Assembly (NCBI RefSeq): GCF_011075055.1
Contig: NC_058149.1
Span: 2,827,830-2,891,829, forward strand
Origin: Mangifera indica
Lineage: Eukaryota > Streptophyta > Magnoliopsida > Sapindales > Anacardiaceae
Reading direction: 5' to 3'
DNA: 64,000 nucleotides
The position numbers were made by a program, and so were the translations under genes. Positions 21,698 through 35,504 of the stretch are shown here, piece by piece (positions within the stretch are counted from its first letter, which is position 1; each line of letters opens with the position of its first letter). The notes under the pieces were generated by a model. It saw only the letters and a program-made list of their open reading frames with translations, searched no databases and had not been told where the DNA came from.

Positions 21698-22285
21698 TAA
21701 ATATTGTCCAACTCTCTGCCATCAACAAAATCACACACATAGACACCCCAAATGGCAAAAAAAACATTTTTCAACTTCAAAATCATCATTTATAACATAT
21801 ATCCAAGGAACCAAAAGCCTAAAACATGCAACATATCAAGGATGATACCCCTTACCTTATTTCAAGCCAATTTTTTGCAAATTGGCTTCATTTTCCTTAT
21901 CTTGCTTCCTTTATCACCAAAATCACCTTAAATCAACACCAAAACATACTAACATATTCATATAACATGCATTCAATATATATATAAACATAGGTAAGGG
22001 GAAAATGAAGAGATCTTTTGGTTACCAAGGCTTCCAAAGTGCTTCATTTTCTTTTCTTTCCTTACTTGTCTTCCAAAACTCCTTCAAATCCTTCCTTTTT
22101 CTTCAAAAAGACAAAGAAAAAGCGTGAAGAAGGTTGGCTACTGGATGAGGCAGAAAAGATGATGGAAAAAGGGTAAAAGTTGCCTTTTTGACTTTTCTCT
22201 CTCTTTATATAATCCTTATCTCATTTTCATTTTCTTTTTTCTTTTCTTTTTTTTAATTTCTTTATGTATATCTATATATTTATAT

Positions 22286-22286
<1 letters not shown>

Positions 22287-22370
<84 letters not shown>
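22287..22370. repeat. (TA)n microsatellite in the solo LTR
   Basis: About 42 TA units, followed at 22378-22389 by a short CA run. Confidence 0.95.
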
Positions 22371-22372
<2 letters not shown>

Positions 22373-22486
22373 TAAAAACACACACACACATGCATGTGAA
22401 CATATATATTTAAAACTAGAAATATCTCGAAATAGGGTCAAAAGACATAAATGCCCCTGAAACGCACCTGAGGGTATTACAGAGAA

Positions 22487-22926
22487 GGAGGAGGAAGAGG
22501 TCTATTGTGTCTCCTTAGATGAGTTTGTGGGCTGGTTGTGATAGAGGTGGGGTTTGGTTTATCAAGCAGGTTGCTTGATTTTGAGTGATAGTCAAGTCTC
22601 TAATCAATTGCATCATTTAAGTCATTTGGATTCAAAATTCATTCTTGAGTTCTTGGATTTCTCTTTCTAATCTCTTTTGGCCAAAACTCCTAGGGGTGAA
22701 GAGGTGAAGAGGAGGAGGATAAAGTTCTCTTATGGGAAATTTTTAGTAGTGGCTAGTTGGTGAATGCTAATGGTTATAAGTGTTTAAGGGTGGAGTGAAT
22801 ATTGGTAAGTGCTTAGGCAAAATTAAGGTTCTATAAATAGTAACTTTATGGTGAACAAGAATTTTCGGCCATAAATAGTAGCTTTGAGAAGATGATTATA
22901 GTCAACAAATCACAAAAATAGTCTAG
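22487..22926 (-). other. Gypsy 5' leader and start of gag
   Basis: Minus-strand sequence between the primer site and the solo LTR. It shows a leader with many stops and a short Arg/Glu-rich stretch near 22690 and 22490, but no clear Gag domain. The start of gag cannot be fixed. Confidence 0.45.
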
Positions 22927-22943
22927 GCTCTAATACCAAATGG
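22927..22943 (-). other. Primer binding site of the gypsy element
   Basis: The minus strand reads TTTGGTATTAGAGCC next to the LTR, matching the initiator Met-tRNA 3' end with one or two changes. Confidence 0.85.
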
Positions 22944-23916
22944 TGCATATTCATCCAAACATGCAATGAGAAACCAAAGAATCAAAAAATATTTTTATTG
23001 TTCATTTGGTATGTATAGTTTTTTTGTTCTTGCAATTTAACTAACCAAATCAACTCCAAATCCAACCGAACTCATTTCATCATAATCACAACACAATGAA
23101 CTTTCTTTCAAGCTATGGACATATATGATTGGTATTGAATAAGGCAATCAAAATACAAGTAGAATGCAGTGACAGAAATGATAATTATGCTGCAACTCGC
23201 TGCCATAAGATTGAAAATCCTTTACATGTATGCAATTTGGATTCTAAGAAACACATTAATGAAAACCAAGGTATAAAGGAAAGAGATTCACTAACCTTGG
23301 GGTATTCTACCACCAAGATGATTGGATAAAAGAAAATATGAAAAAAGTTTCAATGCTTTATTTCAAGTTTCATTCAAATGTCAACAAAAAATTACAAACA
23401 AAGGCCTGCCTTTTTACATAAGAGGCATGGATGACAATGATACACTTTTGTCAGCAAAATTAATACAAAACCAACTAAAATGTTTAATGTATGCTAAGTC
23501 ATCCATCATAAACTAAACCCATACCCAAATTAATGAATACAAGACAAAATAGTACACTTTTTTCTTAAATGTAGGAAACTTGTTTCCTAACCAAGGCAAC
23601 CATATTTTCTTCTAGTTCAAATCCAACGAAAGGCATACTTTCAGCTCTTTGGGCTTCAAAAAGGAGTCTTAGAGGTTTGGGCCAATAATAGACTTCAAAA
23701 GTTACACTTTTGGACCAATTAAAGCAATTATACAAGTGAGTCTTGAGTCCACTTAATAAGGAGATACCTAAAGGTAGATTTGGACCAAAATTGAGGAGGT
23801 ATTGTATCTTTGGGCTTGTATGTTGCTGGAAATTATTCATCTTAGCTTCTTAGGTAGCATGGTGACTTAAGGAGGATGTGAAGCCCAAAAATGGATAAGG
23901 ACCCCTAGATGCTTCA
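22944..23916 (-). repeat. 5' LTR of the gypsy element
   Basis: 973 bp from TGCATATTCATCC to GATGCTTCA, with intact TG and CA termini. It aligns to 16043-17027. Confidence 0.88.
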
Positions 23917-24540
23917 TATTAATTATCTAATTGACAATGAGTTTTTACCCTTATGTTTGTTTATTAATAAATATTCCAATATTTTTTCAAATTGCAAATG
24001 AATGCCCCCATTATGTTATATCATGGACAGAAGAGAGGTTTGACTATCATGTGTGAAGGTTTATCCAATTACAAACATCTGGTATCAAGTTATAAGTAGT
24101 AGTAAATACATGGGCATTATAGACTTTTACGAAATAACTTGTATGTTCAAGAAGTTTCAATTTTCATGTATTCCATGCAAGCATGTTGTTGCTGTTGTAA
24201 GACATATGAGGCTCATAAATGTGTATGCATGGGTTTATCATTTCTTTACCGTTGATTACTACCGTGCAATGTATGCGAAACATGTCAATCCATTTAGGAA
24301 CTAAATTGAATAGGTACTTGCTGCCGAAGAAAGAGTTAGCTTGCCACTTATTCTTGATCATTGTCGATTAAGTTGCCCTTCAAACAAAAATCGATGTCCT
24401 TCATAAGGTGAGATCGTTATACCAAAGGTTTGTAATTATTGTAATCAACCAGGACATGTTCGAACAAACTGTAAAAGCTCAACAAAGGTTCCAAGCTTTG
24501 TATCATTAAGTTCATTTGGAACACATAAAGAAAGCAGATC
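23917..24540 (+). pseudogene. MULE transposase, C-terminal part with SWIM and CCHC fingers
   Basis: After the gypsy 5' LTR the MULE frame resumes. The SWIM-type zinc finger is visible as CMFKKFQFSCIPCKHVVAVV (about 24142-24200), followed by the VYAWVYHFFTVDYYRAMY block typical of MULE C-termini. A retroviral-type knuckle CNYCNQPGHVRTNC follows at about 24430-24475. The SWIM finger helps DNA binding in MuDR-type proteins. Frameshifts separate the parts. Confidence 0.85.
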
Positions 24541-24654
24541 TTTACAACCTTAGTTTGATTAATGTTTAATTTATGTATTTGTTAAACATTAATCGTAACC
24601 TATTTAGTTTGATTAATGTTTTATTTAAGCACTTGTTCAAATGAGGTGTAATAC

Positions 24655-25156
24655 ATTTAGTTTACCCTTAGGGCAAGTTTAAAAAATGAATTTCCCCTCT
24701 ACTATTTAGTTTTCAATTCCCAACGCCAAACCCAGTACCATCACTAACGATGAAGATTCTTTGATGCATCACTATGCTCTGATGGTCTCTTTCCCCTCTT
24801 ATAGAACACAGACTAATGAAGATCTCTTCTCCCGAGCTTCATTTGACATCTATCGAATATCTAGCTGAGAGGAGAGAGATTATCAAAGGGAGAGCAAATT
24901 CGAGAAGGAGAGGCATTGGCAATAACGCTGGTGTTTGAAAACTAAACCCTAGGGAGGAAATGTTATTTTTTAAAACTTGTCCTATGAGGAAATGAGTAGT
25001 TTTTAGGGTTTAAGAGAGAAAAAAAGAAATAAAATTTTAAGAGGTTAGTGTTTCATTAATTTTAACTGTCCATGAATGAGTAAATGAGATTTTCAAAATT
25101 AAGAGGTAAGAACTTGAGATAAAAGGATACTTTGGGTAGGAAATAGTCCTTTGGCC
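24655..25156. mobile_element. Truncated MULE-MITE related to 45105-45871
   Basis: The right end, GGGTAGGAAATAGTCCTTT then GGCC at 25156, matches the terminal repeat of the element at 45105-45871. The inner arm at 24936-25000 is inverted relative to 24658-24712 (words AAAACTTG and CTTAGGG). The outer left arm, about 150 bp, is missing. It lies in the right part of the larger MULE. The GC-richer core (24730-24935) holds no recognised gene. Confidence 0.6.
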
Positions 25157-25985
25157 ATTTAGAAATATCAATTTTCCCGCTTATCAATTTCTCTCCCTCC
25201 CATTGGTCCAAAATGTTTAGAAACTCTCAATTTCCCTTAAAAGGTCCCACGAGTATCACTGTTTAAAAAATCAATATTTCCCTCTCCTTATAGTTTCCCT
25301 ATGCTCTTTCGTGGGATACTATACAAAACTTGCAAATTTTCCCCCTCCCTTGGAGTTCCCCCCCCCCCCGGTGTAACTATTGTTTAGAAAATTGCATTTG
25401 CCCACCCCTTATCCGTGTAGTCGATTCAATCCGGGGGATATTTCTCAAACTCAAGATTCTCCAAGTTTACAAATATCCCCCAGGTGAAGTTTTGACTTCA
25501 AAATTGATCAAATTTTTTACCAAAATCGCAATCTACCATTTCAACAACCAACTAATGTACACATACTTAAACACAATAACCCTAAACTAATTCATTCAAA
25601 ACAACCAAGAATCAAGTCACAAAATCAATTGTTCAAATGCGAAAACCCTAAATTAAAAATGTCCTAAATCTTACTCTAATCCATCAAATCTAAACATAAA
25701 AAATGATTCAAACAAGATAAAAGATAATTTACTCACCTTCTTCGTTATTTTCATCATCGGAATATGACAAAAATTTCGTCCAAAAGTCGAAAAATCCGTT
25801 GCCAATGGAAGACTTATGGGTATTTGGTTTTGTGCACAGTTGAGCAGGGAAAATATGGGTGAGGAGAGAAATTTTTTGGGTTTATATATGAGGACATTTT
25901 GGTTATTTCAAGTAAAGGGGCATTTTTGTTTAAGTGAAAAAAGGAGACAATTTCACCCAAACCCCTTATGTTTGGTGTAATTATT
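25157..25985. other. Right non-coding end of the MULE
   Basis: No transposase sequence is visible. It includes a poly-C run (about 25359-25370) and ends in AGGGGCATTTTTGTTTAAGTG, which mirrors the left end of the MULE weakly. A short open stretch at 25330-25590 has no protein-like pattern. Confidence 0.45.
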
Positions 25986-27417
25986 TAATGTCTTTTTTTT
26001 TTTTATATCTAATTTGTAATTAATTACTTGTGCCAATTATTAAAAGAGAAAAAAAAAGGGTTACTACATTTTGATTACTTAGTTCATATGTAAAATGTGT
26101 CCAAAATGTTTTTTTAAAAGAATATTTTTTCTTTTAAGAGTTTATAAATTTATTAACATTCACAATTTTAAGTACATTTTTTATTTTTTAAAATTAAAAA
26201 ATAAAAAATATACTTCAATTTGAAATAAAGTAACGTCATATTAGATAGTGACGCATCTTTATTATTATATAAATTAGTACTAATTATCAGTTTATATAAT
26301 CTTATTCATTTATTAAACAAAAATTTCAACCAATAGAAAATATTTGTTATTTCAAACATGAAGGAATTCTTTTTATTATATGGTATTTTAAAGGATTAAT
26401 ATATTAATGTACTTTTAATTTTACAAAAAAGCTAAAGAAACTTTCTTATAAAGTATTTAAAAGCGTGTTCTTTACGAGTCAAAGAGACACATTCTCAAGT
26501 ATTGTCTTTTCAGAAGCACTCTATAATTAGAATTAAAACTTTCTAAACATTTTTAAGAATAAAAATGTGTATTCCCGGTTACAATTTAAAAAAATACCTA
26601 ATCCATTATTAAATAAATTATTTTATAATTAGATTTTGTTTTATGAATTTATTTAAAAAAATTTTTAAAACAAATCAATCTTTTTATAATTTGGATTAGT
26701 TTTTTTATGTAGCAACTTTTTTTAATTATTTACTGTTGAAAAACTCTTTCAAATTCTTCTAATTAAATAGTAAACACTTTAATTTATTTATTTTCATAAA
26801 AAAAAAATCTAAATTAGCGTAATGAACTCAAAAATGCTCTTTGAAGACGTCCTTGCAAGCAAAATGATTTTTTTTTTATGATATATTTATGTGTGTATTT
26901 ATTTACTGCTCTTAATTAATACCCTGTGGTTGTTTTAGAAATGATAGTGTAAAAATCTTGTTGCACAGGTCAAACTGAGAATTGAAAAGCATTTATTTTT
27001 CAAATTAAATTTCACTGCCTAAATCAATGGAGATCCTCAAATCTCAATCAACGGAGCTGTATTTAGAAAATTGATGCAACATTTTTGTCAATAATGGTTT
27101 CTTTCTAAATCTAAATTCAAAGACAGCATGGCTACAACTACATTATGAGTGGGTATAGTTTCTACATACTCAATCTTTTGTCAACATTTTCACATTTACT
27201 ATCTGACTTTTAAATAAGAAGAAACTCCAAATTCTACCACTTAGGGGTGGATTTGGGCCAATTTGATTTGAAACATGGGCCAAATTAAACTTTTTGATGT
27301 GTTGAGAATATCTGAATTTTAAATTAAAAAAAACTAAACTACACTATACTTGAATCTAAATTGTTTCTAAATTTGTCACTGTTCAACTTATTGATGATCA
27401 TAATTTCTAATTACCTA

Positions 27418-27515
27418 GTACCGTAGATAGATCAAGAGAGTATAGAGAGAGAAATTGAGAGTGAAGAGTAGAAATGAAACAGACGCACATTGAGAGATCG
27501 GTGGCTTATATAAAT
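27418..27515 (-). promoter_or_regulatory. Candidate core promoter and 5' leader
   Basis: The minus strand reads TTATATAAGCCACC (27497-27510 area), then CTCTCAATGTGCGTCTG, then a pyrimidine-rich leader with CTCAATTTCTCTCTCTATAC. The order TATA box, about 30 bases, CT-rich leader is that of plant promoters. Equivalent sequence is kept at 46080-46170 and 34640-34720. No intact coding sequence follows on that strand. Confidence 0.4.
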
Positions 27516-27717
27516 AACAAGTATTTCGTGAAACGCGTCTCAATTCCAACCTCAGCACCAACCTCAACCTACAAAATATATATATATATGTAGTGATTGT
27601 AGTTAATCACAATTTTTTTGATAACGTTTATATATATAATTTTTACTTCTTGATAGAACTGCAAATAAAACATAGTAATGCTTCAACTGTTAGCTTAAAT
27701 TTACGTGCAAAAATTAC

Positions 27718-28167
27718 CTAAGTAACAAAAGGTGGTGCCCCAACAGCAACAAATGTTGTGATCCCAACCTCGCCGTTTCGCGGTAGAAACATGTCGGGTA
27801 TTACGGTCCATGTTTTTTTTTCTTTTTCTAAATCATAAACTTCTCTCGAAGTAAGCATGCCAGATTTCTCTATCCCAGTCTTACCAACTACATAACATTT
27901 TCTATCAATGAATGCTCCTAAGCACATTTTTCACACCCACGTGCTCGTTGAATCGTAAAGCTTAGCTGAGCTCATCAAATGCTAGCGCATATTCGGGACG
28001 CTCACCCACGTGCTCGTTGAACTGTAAAGCTTAGCTGAGCTCAAAATTCTACCAATTGGGTCATAAAAGTCAGCTACAATGGCAATTTCTCCTAAGCTGG
28101 CTGATCCAAACAAACACCTTGGCACATTCATAATTATTAAATATGAAATATTTTTGATGTTCTTCAT
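27718..28167 (-). pseudogene. F-box/kelch-repeat-like gene fragment, copy A
   Basis: The minus strand reads [20 protein letters not shown], then [20 protein letters not shown] (28040-28150), one kelch blade, then after a break MCLGAFIDRKCYVVGKTGIE, EVYDLEKEKKTWTVIPDM and APPFVT (27718-27927), a second blade. This layout matches plant F-box/kelch proteins that act as substrate receptors of SCF ubiquitin ligases. A tandem duplication of about 67 bp (27935-28043), absent from copy D, breaks the frame between the blades. The F-box and the last blades are missing. The end at AGGTAATTTTTGC could be an old splice donor. Confidence 0.75.
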
Positions 28168-29060
28168 TTCAAAATAACATTTGATGTGCTATCAATTTTC
28201 CGATACCATCAATTTCTAGAAGGTGACAAGCTTTTTGAAAATAAGTTATACCTACTTTAAATATTGAACTATATTTTTTCACAAATAATGATAGTTTACT
28301 TTATTTTGAACTCATTTCATATTTTGTGATTTGAAAATATTGAAGAGATTGAATTTCTAGAGAGTTAGAACTGACTATACAAGGTAATTTATGAAATGAA
28401 TACTGCAAACTTAATAAGATAACTTGTCTAATTAATTCTGTTTAATTTAAATATAAAAGCACCTATGTGATGTCACGTGTTTATGACACATTTTTCAATA
28501 TAATGTATTTTCTTAACAGACAAATAATAATGATTTAATCCCTAATGAAATTCAAAGTTTGATTCTTAAAATAAAAAGTCAGTTTCCGTGGTTTACCACT
28601 TTAATAATTTATCTTTTAAGTAACATAAATATTTCATTAACAAGAAATAAATGCATAATTAAAATTTTTTAGTGAAACTCGTAATTGAAAACTAATGTAA
28701 GGTTAAAATATTAAACACATGATTTTATTATGATAAGTTTTTAATATAAAAGTTATTTCAGAAACTAAAAAGATATATTTATGATTTAAGCTCTATACAT
28801 AGCATCTTTTGTCCATTAACAAGTAGTAAAGATATGCTATAGACTTTAATAGAATTCAAGATCAAAACGTTATTGATCTTTTAAAAATACCAAATAATTT
28901 TATCTATATGATTTATGAAATAACACAAAATCTTTTATTGTGTATAAATAATTAGAAAGCATTAAAATTTGTTAGCTCTGAATATTTAGGAGAAATTTTA
29001 TTATTTTATCTTGTTACAGGACAATTAATTAACTATTTTTTCATACTCTTAACTCTTTAT

Positions 29061-29757
29061 TCTTTATATATCACACTTTGCACTATCCCAATAAAAATTT
29101 CTAACTTTGCCCTTAGATTCTTTGGATCAAAATCAAGTTTGACCCAATCAATATAAAAAATCATTTTTTAAATTTATTATTAGAATTTAAACCAAAAACC
29201 CATTTATACCATCAAGTTAAGTTTGTTTTGATGTTAAAATAATTTAGATCAAATATTTCATGATAAATTTTACAAATTATTTTAATATTATTTTTAAACA
29301 GTTAACTAGTCTGACTGTCAATCAAAAGGTCTAACTACCGATTGGACGAGTCACCCCCTCTACTAGGTTAACATTCGGTTTAGTTTAAAAAACATGAAAG
29401 CCTTCGTTATTTATTTTTCTTTTGATTTTTTGTTCATTCACCATTATTACAGTATAAGCGAAATCCCACGGATAAATAATATGAATTGTTATTTTTATAT
29501 TTAGAAATTCAAATTGAATTATCTTAATTTAAAAAAATATAGAATATTACATGAGCACAATGTCAACAACTTGAACATATCAAAACGAATATTTATGAAA
29601 TTTGATTGATTTGTATAAATGAATTCAATTTGGTTCATTTGACATAATCAATAAGGAAATTGTTTGATAGTGAAAATTGCATTAAGGAGAAGTATTGATG
29701 ATTAAATGTATATTTTTAATAAATTATGACAAACAAAATATATTTAAAGTGGTTGTG
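29061..29757. other. Intergenic stretch, nothing recognised
   Basis: AT-rich host sequence beyond the end of block A similarity. No coding or repeat signal is seen. Confidence 0.4.
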
Positions 29758-30024
29758 TCTAGTGGTGGATCTAGAGATACAATATAAGGATTAAAATTAA
29801 ATAAAAGTGAAAATAGTTGGGATCAATAAGAAATAATGAAATCTAATAAGGGTCAGTGTAATATTTAGAGGTTTTTGATATTTTTAATATATTAAACTAT
29901 CAAATTTTCAAACATAAAAGGGTGTTAAATACTAATTTATCAAACTCAAGGAGGTAACTACTAGTTTTTCAAACTCAAGGGGTCGTGTGACCCTCCTTAA
30001 GCCCCCTAGAGTTCACTATTTGTT
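29758..30024. mobile_element. Possible MITE-like insertion
   Basis: The left end is AGTGGTGGATCTAG and the right end, as reverse complement, is AGTGAACTCTAGGGGGC. The resemblance to AGTGGCGGATCCAGG-type plant repeat ends is partial. Target duplications were not found. The stretch 30025-30530 to its right shows nothing. Confidence 0.3.
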
Positions 30025-30530
30025 ATGTCTGCCATTTGGAAGTTGACACCTAATGTTGTGTTATTAGTAATTTTGTAAAATATTGGTAGAGTGATAATAA
30101 AAATTACAAAAGAACCATCCTTTGCTCTATACAATACTGTATAAATTGATCGTGTAATTACATAATTACTACAATAAATCTAGAGATTTATGAGATCAAC
30201 TGATAGTGTCATCTTGTTGAAATATGAGATAATTATGTCATCGGGTAATGGTAATAGATTGATGTAGATGTGATCTCGTTTCGCTAAAACTACTTAAAGT
30301 CATTATTCCCATTATTAATGGATAGAAAATCTTCTACCCACACTTCAAGTTAATCTACTTGTAAGTTACGTATCTAATTACTAATTGTGTAGTTGGTCAC
30401 TTCTTGAATGTTGTTTTCATACAATCAGCTAATTTTGTTGTGTCAGTTGTACAATTTGGATTGGAGATAAGTTTTTTTTTTTTTATTTCAACATAATTCT
30501 TTTAATAATATTTAATTAATTAGTTTAGAG

Positions 30531-33120
30531 TAAAGGTGTCAATAGGTTGGGGTTGGGCCATGTTGACCTCGACACAATCCATGGGCTAGTAAGTCGTGCC
30601 AAACCAAAGCATGTTATAGTGTGGGCCTTGTGGGTTAGGCTGACCCAATAGAAAATGAAGGCCTGAAACACGATCGACGTGCAGTGGGCCGTGCCATGTC
30701 AAACCTTTAATGAGTCGACAATGGGCTTTTAGCAAGTTGACTTGTTATTTTAATAATTAAATAATTAAATATTACTAATTTATATTCACTTTCAAATTAA
30801 TAGATACGAGGACAATATCTCAAAAATTTTAGTGATAATCTCTCGCTTATGATAGAGAAACACCATGGTTACATAATGAAAAAAAATCAAACATAATACA
30901 AATCAATTCATTTATATAATATATAAGTTCTAATTCTTATTTATCTAATTTTTATTCATCTTTAATGCCAAAATTCTTAGAAGCTTCAAATATATCATTT
31001 GTTTCCCGATTTTGCAACTTGAATTAGCAATCATCTAATTTTTTATACACAATATCGCTTCGACCATATTAAAGTGTAAATTGGACTGTTTGTCATCCAA
31101 TATGCATCCATTTGCATTAAACGATGATTCCAATGCTACATCGGATATCGAAGACATTAGAAGATTGTGTGTCATGACAAAAAACACAAGATAAGTGACT
31201 TGATGCATTTTCTGCCAGAGTAGAATTTTTGATTTATTATCTTTCAAAAATGATTAATGTTAATATAATTATAAAACTCACTATAATTTGAGTATTGACC
31301 TACTTGTGACTTACTTTTGCACAAAATAGAGCATAAACCCAACTTACATCTAAATGAACCACTTGAGCTTATCTTTAATTCGAGAGTTTGTGACGTCTTT
31401 CAATATTTATTTTTATAAATACTATACATTTCAAATAAAAATTATTGAATATAACATATTCTATAAGATAAACGTTTTAACAAATTTTCACTTATAGCTT
31501 ATAATAAATTTTTTACTCATGATAATTTTGCCCTCGGGTCTAAAATGGTGGCAACAACAGATAGTAAGATCTCTCTTTTCAATATTTTTAAAATTTTTCT
31601 TACATTTATCTTACAAAATCTTTAAAAAAACATCTTGATACCCATATTCTTTAAAAATATCATTAATGTCTACCATAAAATATATAATTAAACAAGTGGT
31701 GGTATTATATACACTTGAGCATTGATCAATGACCATTTTTCGGGCTCTAACATATTCATTAATGCATTGGCAATGTCCTAATCATATTCAAAAAAAAAAA
31801 ATTAGTTTTTGGAGTTTGTTGGTTATGTATTATAAAATTATGTTATAACTACTTCATACCATTCACATACTTTCAATATGAGATATGTTGAATTTTACCT
31901 AGTTCTAACATCAATTATTATTTTTTTCATCTTAACCCTAGTTTTTTATATTTTTGATGATATGTTTGTATGCGTGATAAGGATGAGAAAATGTAAACAA
32001 TGACATTTCTAATTCTTCTTATTTGATCTTTTGCTAAATTCAAATTATCTTGAGATATTAAATTCATGACATGACGTGTACTCTTAATATGAAATAATCT
32101 TTTAGCAAATGGTAAACTTAAATTATTCATAATTAATTCAACTACTCTATTATTATATGCTAATTATCTAATGAAATTGTAAAAATTGAGTTATTAATTT
32201 TATATTCATTAAAAATGTTTGTTAATACTTGATAATTAGTAACATCAGAATGAAGATATCCCAATGATTTAAATGTTATAACTTTTTTGTATAACTGTTA
32301 ATTAGAATTAATATAATGGACAATTGGGCAGAGGTATCCTAAGTCCTGATTAAAAAGCAAAGTAATGGAAATAACACCACTAAAATCAGATAGTTTTACT
32401 ATAATTTTTTATTTTATCAGTTCATAATTCTTAAAGATGTTAGATCTAAGTGTAAATCTAAGAATTCTTTTAAATGCTAGCTGAACATTGTTTTGCATCT
32501 TTATTCTAAAATTTCATCTTCAACATATGTAAAAGATTGCTCAGAAGTAATAACATACCTAGCCATATAGCTGCACATATTTTGTTGATTGTCGGTGTAG
32601 TTTGCTATTTCTCCAAGCATGAACTGCTCAAATTACCTGTTGCAGTGGAGCTTGCCAATCAATCGTGATCTGGTGAAGATATTTTATTGTTGTTTTCTCA
32701 AGCGGTGTGGAATTTGTTTACAATATTTAGAAATATGATGACAAAGATGACCAATACCCAAAAAAAAAAAAGATGACTAGTGTCACCTATATTGGCATAT
32801 GTTAAATAAGAACCGTAGTATTTGCATACTACTCGTTGAATTAATTTACCTTTCGTTGTTTATATAGGAAAAAAATAAAAGCCGTGGCTTGTGGGTGCAG
32901 AATGACACCTTATTGTTCTGCACCAACTTTTCAGTTTTTATATTTTTTTGCCCACTATAATAGTGGGTCATATTGGGCTGATCTGTAAACTTAATTTCTA
33001 GGTTGGGCATGACCCAAACAACCTGTAAACCTGACACGGTTTGTTGCAATAGTGGATTGTGCCAAAATATGAGGCTTGGGTTAGGTCTTGGGCCAACCCG
33101 ATTCCCTTGTCATGTCTACT
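30531..33120 (-). mobile_element. Decayed hAT transposon
   Basis: Ends are AAAGGTGTCAATAGGTTGGG on the left and, on the right, GGGCCAACCCGATTCCCTTG followed by TCATGTCTA, the common plant hAT terminal type (GGTGTCAAT with GGGCC subterminal repeats). Subterminal GGGCC/GGCCC words occur at 30550-30720 and 32970-33100. It contains hAT transposase remains on the minus strand. Eight-base target duplications are not obvious. Confidence 0.72.
31035..32620 (-). pseudogene. hAT transposase, degenerate
   Basis: Read on the minus strand: SEQSFTYVEDEIL near 32530, the start of the catalytic region; FHIKSTRHVMNLISQDNLNL at about 32040-32100, matching the conserved HIRCCAHILNLIVQ block; and the C-terminal dimerisation region with ISDVALESSFNANGCILDDK then NMVEAILCIKN at 31035-31150. 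The enzyme would excise and insert hAT ends. No segment longer than about 70 codons is open. The BED-finger region upstream is barely visible. Confidence 0.8.
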
Positions 33121-33469
33121 TCACGGGAATAGGTTTGAGAACAAAATAAATTAATTTGACCCTGTTCAAAGCTTCGGATAAAATACCAAAACAAATCTAA
33201 CTAAAATGAGATTAATTTGACCCAGTGCGCCACGTTGCAGAAGATATTTTAATTAAATAAAGGAATGTTGAAAATTATTATAATAAAGAAATTGATATGT
33301 TAATGCAGCTAAAAATTATTAAAATAATCTTGAAATAATTAATAATTCTGTTGGTAAAGAATTAAATAATTTTTTGATTAATACATTATCTATGCCTTCA
33401 ATATATTTTATTTTCAAATTATGGAAAGTGAAAGCGAATAAAAGATGGCAATTCTGATGGACTTTTTTT
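33121..33469. other. Intergenic stretch, nothing recognised
   Basis: AT-rich sequence between the hAT element and block B. No coding or structured signal. Confidence 0.4.
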
Positions 33470-35487
<2,018 letters not shown>

Positions 35488-35504
35488 TTGGTATTAGAGC
35501 CTAG
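35488..35504 (+). other. Primer binding site of the Copia element
   Basis: TTGGTATTAGAGCCTAG follows the LTR directly and matches the initiator Met-tRNA complement. Confidence 0.87.

Larger units (their letters stand above)
20344..22481 (-). repeat. Solo LTR of a Tekay/Del-like gypsy element
   Basis: 2138 bp from TGTAACATCC to GGGTATTACA, flanked by identical pentamers GAGAA at 20339-20343 and 22482-22486. No internal region or second LTR is present, so it arose by LTR-LTR recombination. Minus-strand orientation is inferred from resemblance of its right end (AGGTGCGTTTCAGGGGCATTT region, shown in part) to the start of the LTR at 60403-60950. It splits the gag remnant of the host gypsy element. 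Confidence 0.9.
16043..23916 (-). mobile_element. Ty3/gypsy retrotransposon with nested solo LTR
   Basis: Two LTRs (16043-17027 and 22944-23916) flank, on the minus strand, a primer site, gag remnant, protease, RT-RNase H and integrase, the gypsy order. Flanking pentamers TATGA (16038-16042) and TATTA (23917-23921) agree at 4 of 5. The polypurine tract is GAGGAGGA at 17028-17035 (minus). The integrase C-terminus (PFEILKKVNDNPYRI, then FNVKDLSPYKED) is of chromovirus type, and the pol frame enters the 3' LTR. Most of gag is missing, so the copy was non-autonomous. It interrupts the MULE transposase. Confidence 0.88.
12498..25985 (+). mobile_element. MULE DNA transposon carrying nested insertions
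   Basis: The transposase remains run left to right on the plus strand (13220-24540) and are interrupted by a hAT-like element and a gypsy element. Without these the MULE is about 4.6 kb. Block D shows the uninterrupted site: its sequence passes directly from the equivalent of 12497 to the equivalent of 25986. The left end has AGCAAAAATGTC and the right end, read inward on the minus strand, has AACAAAAATGCCC, so weak terminal inverted repeats may survive. The exact ends are uncertain by about 20 bases because both flanks are T-rich. Confidence 0.75.
25986..29060. repeat. Duplicated block A, right part
   Basis: It aligns with block D (44470-47735) and with block B/C (33470-34956 plus 42579-43350) in the same order and orientation: the TTAATTACTTGTGCCAATT region, the GGTTTCTTTCTAAATC region, the promoter-like stretch, the kelch fragment and the AT-rich tail. 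This is a local tandem duplication of host DNA. Outside the features listed separately it is AT-rich and non-coding. Confidence 0.8.

Noticed and set aside
27718..28167. Functional F-box/kelch gene
   Set aside because: Only about two kelch blades are present, the frame is broken by a tandem duplication, there is no F-box, and the other copies are broken differently.
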